Positions 10,659 to 20,256 of a stretch of DNA of 64,000 nucleotides are shown in pieces; positions within the stretch are counted from its first letter, which is position 1, and each line of letters opens with the position of its first letter. The DNA comes from Paeniglutamicibacter psychrophenolicus (GTDB taxonomy: Bacteria; Actinomycetota; Actinomycetes; Actinomycetales; Micrococcaceae): contig NZ_JAUSSH010000007.1 of assembly GCF_030812255.1 (NCBI RefSeq), positions 62,001-126,000 on the forward strand. Reading direction: 5' to 3'. A model generated the notes under the pieces. It saw only the letters and a list, made by a program, of their open reading frames with translations. It did no database searches and had not been told where the DNA came from. The position numbers and the translations under genes are program-made.

Positions 10659-10675
10659 TTCTACAGTTAGTAGAA
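10659..10675. promoter_or_regulatory. candidate BlaI operator O1
   Basis: Perfect inverted repeat TTCTAC-AGTTA-GTAGAA. BlaI-family operators are dyads containing TAC/GTA half-sites, so both sequence and position fit. A candidate -10 (TACAGT, 10662-10667) overlaps it, with a weak TTACCG 18 nt upstream. Bound repressor would block cydA transcription. Confidence 0.7.
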
Positions 10676-10676
10676 A

Positions 10677-10701
10677 CGAGTTCTACGATACGTAGAACTC
10701 G
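10677..10701. promoter_or_regulatory. candidate BlaI operator O2
   Basis: Perfect dyad with 11-bp arms (10677-10687 and 10691-10701) around a 3-bp centre, containing the same TTCTAC / GTAGAA half-sites as O1. Its centre is 22 bp from that of O1, close to two helical turns, so two dimers could bind on the same face. It lies about 50 bp before cydA. Confidence 0.75.
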
Positions 10702-10752
10702 GGGCGACGGGCCGACATTGCGCCCGCGAATTCCGGCAATGAAGGGCTTGGC

Positions 10753-12327
10753 ATGGATGCACTGGAAATTGCCAGATGGCAATTTGGTATCACCACCGTT
10801 TATCACTTCCTGATGGTCCCTCTCACCATTGGCCTGGGCCTGGTGGTCGCGGTGCTGCAGACCGTCTGGCACCGCACCGGCAAGGAAGAATACCTGCGCA
10901 TGACCAAGTTCTGGGGAAAGCTCTTCCTCATCAACTTCATCATGGGCGTGGCCACCGGCATCGTCCAGGAATTCCAGTTCGGCATGGCCTGGAGCGAATA
11001 CAGCCGGTTCGTCGGGGACGTCTTTGGCGCACCGCTGGCCATGGAAGCCCTGCTGGCATTCTTCGTCGAATCAACCTTCCTCGGGCTCTGGATCTTCGGC
11101 TGGGACAGGTTGCCCAGGCGCATCCACCTGGCCGCCATCTGGATCGCCTCGCTGGCCAGCATCCTCTCGGCCTACTTCATCCTCGTGGCCAACTCCTGGA
11201 TGCAGCACCCGGTGGGCACCGAAATGATCAACGGCCGGGCCGTGATGACCGACGCCTGGGCCGTGTTCACCAACAACACCGCCCTGGTCACCTTCCCCCA
11301 CACCATCTTCGGCGCCTTCGCGGTGGCCGGCGGATTCCTGCTGGGCATCTCCTGGTACCACCTGTACAGGCGCCGCCAATCCGGGATCGACACCGTCGAT
11401 GCCGACGGAAAGGTCGTGGTGGGGGAGTCCGCCACCCTGGGGAGGAACCGCGACAAGATCGACTACAGGGTCTGGATCAAGTCCCTGCGCATCGGTGCGG
11501 TCGTTGCCATGGTGGCCTTTGCGGGCGTTGCCCTTTCCGGCCACGCCCAGGCCCAGCTGATGATCCAGCAGCAGCCCATGAAGATGGCGGCGGCCGAAGC
11601 CGCATGCCACGACGGCACCGGATTCTCCCTGCTGTCCATCGGGGACCTGCGCAGCGGCGGGGCAACGACCTGCGACGACGTGGTCGGGGTGTTTGAGATC
11701 CCGGGACTGCTGTCCTTCCTCGCGCACGACAACTTCACCACCGAGGTCAAGGGCGTCAACACGCTGCTGCCGGAGTACCAGGAAAAGTACGGGACCCACC
11801 TGCCCGACAACCCGATCTACGGCGACCGCGCCGGAACCGAAATCAACTACCTGCCGGTCATGGAGGTCACCTACTGGGGCTTCCGCCTGATGATCACCCT
11901 CGGCGGCCTGTCGGCGGTGGCCGCCGCGGTGGCCCTGTGGCTGACCCGCAAGGGAACCGTGCCGCAAAGCCAATGGATCTCCCGGCTGGCACTGTTCGGC
12001 ATGCTGGCACCCTTCGGGGCCAACTCCGCCGGCTGGATCTTCACCGAGATGGGCCGCCAGCCCTTCGTCGTGGCACCCAACCCGAGCTTCGAGGGCATCG
12101 ACCAGGTGTTCATGTACACCGCCGCCGCAGTCTCCCCGGGAGTCAGCGCCGGGGAGATGCTCTTCTCGCTGATCGTCCTCACGCTGATCTACGCGGTCCT
12201 GCTCGTGGTCGAGGTCGTCCTGCTGACCCGCTACGTGCGCGGCGGCATCGGATCGGCCATGCCCGAACTGCACGACCGCCCCGACGGCAGCCAGAAGGAC
12301 ACCGACGTGCTGTCCTTCGCCTACTGA
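10753..12327 (+). CDS. cydA: cytochrome bd oxidase subunit I
   Basis: Haem-bearing subunit of the quinol-oxidising terminal oxidase bd, 524 residues, about nine membrane helices. The N-terminus has the conserved haem b595 ligand His18 in VYHFLMVPLTIGL, and near residue 430 the signature EMGRQPF, where most homologues have W in place of F. The Q-loop is of the short type common outside proteobacteria. Cytochrome bd supports growth at low oxygen and under respiratory stress. First gene of cydA-cydB-cydDC. A leader of about 50 bp separates it from the double palindrome that probably controls it. Confidence 0.97.
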   Translation: MDALEIARWQFGITTVYHFLMVPLTIGLGLVVAVLQTVWHRTGKEEYLRMTKFWGKLFLINFIMGVATGIVQEFQFGMAWSEYSRFVGDVFGAPLAMEALLAFFVESTFLGLWIFGWDRLPRRIHLAAIWIASLASILSAYFILVANSWMQHPVGTEMINGRAVMTDAWAVFTNNTALVTFPHTIFGAFAVAGGFLLGISWYHLYRRRQSGIDTVDADGKVVVGESATLGRNRDKIDYRVWIKSLRIGAVVAMVAFAGVALSGHAQAQLMIQQQPMKMAAAEAACHDGTGFSLLSIGDLRSGGATTCDDVVGVFEIPGLLSFLAHDNFTTEVKGVNTLLPEYQEKYGTHLPDNPIYGDRAGTEINYLPVMEVTYWGFRLMITLGGLSAVAAAVALWLTRKGTVPQSQWISRLALFGMLAPFGANSAGWIFTEMGRQPFVVAPNPSFEGIDQVFMYTAAAVSPGVSAGEMLFSLIVLTLIYAVLLVVEVVLLTRYVRGGIGSAMPELHDRPDGSQKDTDVLSFAY

Positions 12328-12358
12328 CCTGCCGACCAACGAGTTAGGACACTTTTTC

Positions 12359-13381
12359 GTGGAATTCCTTCCCACCTTGTGGTTCATCCTGATAGCAGTG
12401 CTCTGGGGCGGCTACCTCTTCCTCGAGGGCTTCGACCTGGGCGTGGGCATGCTCATGAAGACCTTCGCCCGGAACGAGAAGCAACGCCGCGTGCTGCTCA
12501 ACACCATCGGGCCGGTCTGGGACGGCAACGAGGTGTGGCTGATCACCGCCGGCGCCGCGACCTTCGCCGCCTTCCCCTACTGGTATGCCTCGCTCTTCTC
12601 CGCCCTCTACGTCCCGCTGGTGCTGGTGCTCGTGGCACTGATCTTCCGTGCCGTGGCGTTCGAATACCGCGGCAAGGCCCACACCCGGACCGCGCGCAAC
12701 GCCTGGGACTGGGCGATCTGCCTCGGATCCTTCACCGCGGCGTTCGGTGTCGGGGCGATGCTCGCGCTGAGCACCACCGGACTGCCGCTGGACGCCAACG
12801 GCGACCGCGTCGGCGGGCCCTTCGCCTGGTTCAACATGTATGCGGTCCTGGGCGGGATCGGGGTCGTCGCCTTCTGCCTGGTCCAGGGCCTGGCATTCCT
12901 CGGGTTGAAGACCGACGGGGAGATCCGCACGCGGGCCGCCCGGATCCTGGCCCGCTGGCTCCCGCTGGCACTCCTGCCGCTGGCCGCGTGGGCGGTGGCC
13001 GTGGTGCTGCTGAACCACAGCGCCACGGCACTGGCCCCGCTGGGACTGGCCGTGTGCGCACTGGTGTTCGCCTGGATCCATGCCCGCAAGACCAACGAGG
13101 GCCTGGCCTTCACCGGGATGGGCATCTTCCTGCTGGCAGGGGTGGCGGCGATCTTCACGGCCGCCTACCCCAACGTGCTGCCCTCCACCATCGACGCCGC
13201 CTACAACCTGACCGTCGCCAACGCATCCTCCAGCCCCTACACGCTGGGGCTCATGAGCATCGTGGCGGCGTTCGGGCTGCCGCTGGTGCTGGCCTACCAG
13301 GGATGGACCTACTGGGTGTTCCGCAAGCGCATCAGCGAGGCCCACATCCCCGACGCCCACGCCGTGACCCCGATCGTCTGA
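12359..13381 (+). CDS. cydB: cytochrome bd oxidase subunit II
   Basis: Second integral membrane subunit of cytochrome bd, 340 residues with about eight hydrophobic segments. It starts with the typical CydB N-terminus (FLPTLWFILIAVLWGGYLFL) followed by EGFDLGVGML. GTG start at 12359, 31 nt after cydA. It forms the heterodimer with CydA and is in the same transcript. The next gene, cydDC, begins 25 nt downstream. Confidence 0.97.
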   Translation: MEFLPTLWFILIAVLWGGYLFLEGFDLGVGMLMKTFARNEKQRRVLLNTIGPVWDGNEVWLITAGAATFAAFPYWYASLFSALYVPLVLVLVALIFRAVAFEYRGKAHTRTARNAWDWAICLGSFTAAFGVGAMLALSTTGLPLDANGDRVGGPFAWFNMYAVLGGIGVVAFCLVQGLAFLGLKTDGEIRTRAARILARWLPLALLPLAAWAVAVVLLNHSATALAPLGLAVCALVFAWIHARKTNEGLAFTGMGIFLLAGVAAIFTAAYPNVLPSTIDAAYNLTVANASSSPYTLGLMSIVAAFGLPLVLAYQGWTYWVFRKRISEAHIPDAHAVTPIV

Positions 13382-13406
13382 GCACCGGCAGGAGAAGACC
13401 CACGCC

Positions 13407-16400
13407 ATGAAACCCGTACTGCCCGCAGGGACCGGATCGCGTATTGTGCTGGCACTGCTCGCCGGGCTGGCAGCGCTCAAGGCCATCGGGCTGATCCTGC
13501 TCGCCGATGCCCTGGCCACGGCCATCGCCCAGCTGGCCGGCACCGGCACCGCCGATGTGCAAAGGCTGCTGGCCCTGGGGCTTGCCGGCGCGCTGCTGCG
13601 CGCCGGCGCCGTCTGGGGCACCCAATTCGCGGCACGGCATGCGGGGCTTGGGTCCAAGGAGAAGCTGCGCGGGCAGCTCATGAACGCGGGCCTGTCCGGA
13701 AACGGTGCGGAAACCGGATCGGGCCAGGACCACGGGGCACTTGCGGCCCTGGCCAGCCGCGGGCTCGACGGATTGGACAACTACTACACCAAGTACCTGC
13801 CGGCCGTGGTCGCCGCAATGGTCGTCCCGGTCATGGTCGTGGCGCGGGTGCTGGTGGCCGACTGGGTCTCGGCCCTGGTGATCGTGCTGACCTTGCCGCT
13901 GGTTCCGGTGTTCATGATCCTCATCGGCCTGCATACCGTCGAACGGGTCAAGGCGGCCGCCGCCGGGCTGGACCGGCTGTCGAACCAGCTGCTTGAACTC
14001 GCCCAGGGCCTGCCGGCGCTGATCGGCCTGCGCCGGGCCAAGGGCAAGGGCCGCGCCCTGGCGCAGGTCTCCGAGGGATACCGGGAAAGCAGCATGAAAA
14101 CCCTGCGCACCGCATTCCTTTCCGGCCTTGCCCTCGAACTGATTGCCACGATCTCGGTGGCGGTGGTCGCGGTGTTCATCGGCGTGCGGCTGGTCTACGG
14201 GCACATGGGACTCGAAGCCGGGCTGCTGGCGCTGGTCCTGGCCCCGGAGGCCTACCTTCCGCTGCGCGAACTCGGTGCCGCCTACCACGCCTCCGAGGAC
14301 GGGGTCGAGGCGCTGGAACGCAGCGAAAAGTTCATCGCGGGCGGCACCCCCGAACCGGCTGCAGGTGCCACGAGGTGCCCGTCCGCGGCGAACGTGCTTG
14401 AAATCCGCAACCTCACGGTGCGCCACCCCGGACGCACCGAACCGGTGTTGGAAAACCTTGACCTCGAGCTTGGGCGCGGCCGGGTCCACGTCCTGGACGG
14501 GGCCAGCGGCACCGGCAAGAGCACGCTGTTGCATGCGGTGCTCGGGCAGCTTGCTGCAAGCGGCCTGGAGGGCAGCATCGCCGTGCGCCCCGAACGTGCC
14601 GCCTGGATCTCCCAGCACCCGCGGTTCACCGAGGAAACCGTGCGCGGCGAAATCATGCTCCACGCACGGAACCTGCTGGATGAAGCGGGCCTCGCCAGGG
14701 TGTGTGAAGATGCGAACATCACCCACCTGGCCGAACGCAGGCTCGTCGATTGCAGCCCGGGGGAATTGCGCCGCGTCGCAGTGGCCCGGGTGCTGGCCCG
14801 TGTTGCCACGGATCCCGACGTCGAACTGGTCCTGGCCGACGAACCGACGGCGCACCTCGACGAGGTCTCGGCCGCCCGCATCAGGGCGGCACTGAATCGG
14901 CTTTCGATTGGCTGTGCACTGCTCGTGGCAACCCATGACCGCGCGCTGGCGGCCTCGCTGCGCGGCCGGGATGCGCCCGCCGCCAGCCGTCCGGGGCCCC
15001 AGACCGGTTCGCAGATCCCGCGCCCGGGTGCACCCGAGCTCCGCTTGGACCAGGCGCCCGCTTCCAAGCGCACGCTGTGCCACTGGAACCTGCTGCGTTC
15101 GCTGCCGTGGTTCCGGGGCGGCCTGGGCCTGGGGTTGCTGCTGGCGGTGCTGGCCGCGCTCTTCGGCGTGGGCCTGACCGGGATTTCCGGCTGGCTGATC
15201 GTCACAGCCAGCCACCAGCCGCCCATGCTCCACCTGATGGTCGCCATCGTCGGGGTGCGCACCTTCGGCATCGGCCGCTCGGTGCTCCGCTACGCCGAAC
15301 AGCTCAAGATCCACGATGCGGTGCTGCGATTCTCCGGCAACCTGCGCCAGCGGCTCTGGGATGCGCTTGTCGCCCAACCGAAGATGTGGGGCGGGCTCAC
15401 CCGCTCCGGTGCGGCGCTGGGACACCTGGTGGCCGAGGTCGACGAGGTCCGCGATGCGGTTCCGCGGGTGCTGGTCCCGCCGGTTGCCGGCGTGGCCACC
15501 TGGGTCGTAGTCAGCATCGGGATCGGTTTCTGGGCGCCGCAGGCCCTGTGGCTGTCGCTGCTGCTGGGCGTGCTCGCCTTCGCCGCGCTTCCGCTGGCAG
15601 TGCTGGCCGCCGAAAAGCGCACCACCATTGCCGTGAGCGAACACCGCATCTGGCTGGGCTTCAGGGTCCCGACCCTGTTGCGGGCCGCGCCCGACCTGCG
15701 CGCCAACCATGCCGCAGGCACCGCCCTTGCGCGGTTCGCCGGTGAAGACGCCGAGGCGACGGCATCGCTCCGGGCCACGGCCCGCGGTGCGGGCCTGGCC
15801 CAGGGCGGCGCAGCCTTGCTCAGTGCCGTCGCCGCGGTGCTGGCCGTCGCCGTGACAACCGGCGGGGGAGAGGCAGCAGCCGTTGCCGGGCTGCTGCTCC
15901 TTGCCCTGGGCGAACCGATCGCCAACACCGCAACCTCGGTCCAGCAGCTGCCGCAGCTCGACGACGTGCTCAAACGCGTGTGGGCCAACATCGAGGCTGC
16001 CCCGGTTCACGCCCCGCCCGTGGACGAGGAAGCCCCGAGGCAGGACGGAGCCCGGCAACCCGCCATGGGCATCCGGCTCTCCAATGTCAGCGCGGGCTGG
16101 GATGAAAGCCTGCCGGTCATTGAACACGCAGACATCGAGGTTGAGGCAGGTCGCTGGGTGGGCCTGACCGGGGAATCCGGAGCCGGCAAATCAACCATTC
16201 TTGCCACGTTCCTGGGGGCCCTTCCGCCACTTGGGGGAACGGTGCAGGTCAAGCACCGCGGCGGCCGATGGATGGAAGCAACCCCCGCCGACCTGGCCGC
16301 GGTGTCCTGGTGCCCGCAGGAGGCGCATCTCTTCGATTCCACGGTCCGCTCCAACCTGTGCCTGGGCCGCGGCCTCGAGGATCAGCCCGGCGACGGCGAG

Positions 16401-16742
16401 CTGGTGGCCGTGCTGGAGCAGGTGGGCCTGGGCCGGTGGATTGAGGCACTGCCCGGCGGTCTGGAGCAGCGCATCGGTTCCGGCGGACACCACCTCTCGG
16501 GCGGGCAGCGCCAGCGCCTGGCCGTGGCCCGCGCACTGGTCGCCCGCTCCGCGGTGCTGCTGCTCGATGAGCCCACTGCCCACCTCGGTGCCGATGAGGC
16601 AGTGGAACTCATGGAGGACCTGCGCGGGGCGCTGCGCGACCGCGCGGTGCTCGTTGTCACCCACGATGCCACCGTTGCGGCCCTCGCCGACAACGTCGTG
16701 GACCTGGCCGAGCTGAAGACCGGGGTACCGGTGGGCGTCTAG
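13407..16742 (+). CDS. cydDC: fused CydD-CydC heterodimeric ABC exporter
   Basis: Single 1111-residue chain containing both halves of the thiol/haem-linked ABC exporter needed to assemble cytochrome bd. Half 1: membrane domain about 10-300, then an ATPase with Walker A GASGTGKST and Walker B LVLADEPTAHLD. Half 2: membrane domain about 560-830, then an ATPase with Walker A GESGAGKST, signature LSGGQRQR and Walker B VLLLDEPTAHL. The first half's ABC signature is degenerate (SPGELRR in place of LSGGQ). Fusion of the two proteins is seen in other actinobacteria. ATG 13407 with AGGAGAAG upstream; a hairpin at 16751-16796 ends the operon. Confidence 0.95.
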   Translation: MKPVLPAGTGSRIVLALLAGLAALKAIGLILLADALATAIAQLAGTGTADVQRLLALGLAGALLRAGAVWGTQFAARHAGLGSKEKLRGQLMNAGLSGNGAETGSGQDHGALAALASRGLDGLDNYYTKYLPAVVAAMVVPVMVVARVLVADWVSALVIVLTLPLVPVFMILIGLHTVERVKAAAAGLDRLSNQLLELAQGLPALIGLRRAKGKGRALAQVSEGYRESSMKTLRTAFLSGLALELIATISVAVVAVFIGVRLVYGHMGLEAGLLALVLAPEAYLPLRELGAAYHASEDGVEALERSEKFIAGGTPEPAAGATRCPSAANVLEIRNLTVRHPGRTEPVLENLDLELGRGRVHVLDGASGTGKSTLLHAVLGQLAASGLEGSIAVRPERAAWISQHPRFTEETVRGEIMLHARNLLDEAGLARVCEDANITHLAERRLVDCSPGELRRVAVARVLARVATDPDVELVLADEPTAHLDEVSAARIRAALNRLSIGCALLVATHDRALAASLRGRDAPAASRPGPQTGSQIPRPGAPELRLDQAPASKRTLCHWNLLRSLPWFRGGLGLGLLLAVLAALFGVGLTGISGWLIVTASHQPPMLHLMVAIVGVRTFGIGRSVLRYAEQLKIHDAVLRFSGNLRQRLWDALVAQPKMWGGLTRSGAALGHLVAEVDEVRDAVPRVLVPPVAGVATWVVVSIGIGFWAPQALWLSLLLGVLAFAALPLAVLAAEKRTTIAVSEHRIWLGFRVPTLLRAAPDLRANHAAGTALARFAGEDAEATASLRATARGAGLAQGGAALLSAVAAVLAVAVTTGGGEAAAVAGLLLLALGEPIANTATSVQQLPQLDDVLKRVWANIEAAPVHAPPVDEEAPRQDGARQPAMGIRLSNVSAGWDESLPVIEHADIEVEAGRWVGLTGESGAGKSTILATFLGALPPLGGTVQVKHRGGRWMEATPADLAAVSWCPQEAHLFDSTVRSNLCLGRGLEDQPGDGELVAVLEQVGLGRWIEALPGGLEQRIGSGGHHLSGGQRQRLAVARALVARSAVLLLDEPTAHLGADEAVELMEDLRGALRDRAVLVVTHDATVAALADNVVDLAELKTGVPVGV

Positions 16743-16750
16743 GCGCCGCG

Positions 16751-16796
16751 GCCTGCATCCCGGGCCAAGGCCACCGCCTCGGCCCGGGATACAGGC
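16751..16796 (+). terminator. terminator of the cyd operon
   Basis: 16-bp arms with one mismatch (16751-16766 and 16781-16796), followed by CTTTGG. It starts 8 nt after the cydDC stop. Confidence 0.75.
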
Positions 16797-16800
16797 CTTT

Positions 16801-17405
16801 GGCTTGGCAAAGGCACTCGAGACATGGTTGCGCACCGGGGCCCCGTCCCGGCGCCGCCCGAGGGCGGCCTGGACCGGGGATGCGTCGAAATCGTCGGCAT
16901 TGAACGTGCTCACCACACCGTCATAGCCCCACAGCGTGGGCATCGACGCCGCACCGTTGCCGGAGTTCCGGCATTTGTCGAGGTTGTCGTGGACGATGGT
17001 GCGCAGTTGGCGCGCGACGGTGCGTTGGATGGTCTCGTCGTCGCGGATTTTGATGTACCAGTTCACGTGGCCGGCCACCGGCAGCGCCGCGACAAGGAAC
17101 AGTGCGACGCCGCAGTTGGGCATCGGCGTCCGGTCCTCCGGGTCCATGGCGCCGGAGCCGGCGGAGGGGATGAGCAGCAGCCCGATCGGCGCTACCAGCC
17201 GGCCCGCCATGGCGGTGATCCTCGGCAGGGGGAGTGTTTCGGCGTTGTCCGGGTCCCGGTTCGGCCGGCGCGTGGACCACCGGGCCACGGCAGTGGCCGG
17301 GAGCACGACGGACATCACGGTTCCCGGCAGGATCCATCGGTCTTCGGCCATGGGGACACCGCTATCCGCCGGGGGCTCACACGCCGGGAGTTTCGCCGGC
17401 TTCAC
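16801..17405 (-). pseudogene. probable decayed gene for a small membrane protein
   Basis: A leftward reading frame from about 17405 (or ATG 17351) shows GC-rich third positions and protein-like content: hydrophobic stretches such as WILPGTVMSVVLPATAVA, LVAPIGLLLIPSAG and VALFLVAALPVAG, then a polar segment (IKIRDDETIQRTVARQLRTI). It has no stop of its own; it runs through the cydDC terminator and on as an open frame antisense to cydDC until 16191. This looks like a gene that lost its 3' end, but I do not recognise the family. It could also be a true gene ending elsewhere by a frameshift. Confidence 0.35.
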
Positions 17406-17473
17406 GACCTGGCCGGGGGGCCTGGGTGGTCCGGGGCAGGCCCCCGGACCACGCGGTTGGCGGTTCAGCGGTG

Positions 17474-20131
<2,658 letters not shown>

Positions 20132-20256
20132 ATTGGGTGTGAATCCTCGATTCGGTACTGATGCCCGGCCTTTGGCAAGGCCAGGTTCATGTTCATGCTG
20201 CGGTTCCGGCGCGTCGATCCAAGTGCCGGAGTCGCGGCGGCCGCTAGGCTAAGCCT

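Noticed and set aside
13332-16127. A 931-codon minus-strand open frame opposite cydDC
   Set aside because: Composition is dominated by Arg, Gly, His and Gln, typical of an antisense shadow in high-GC DNA; the plus-strand frame has full ABC transporter motifs.
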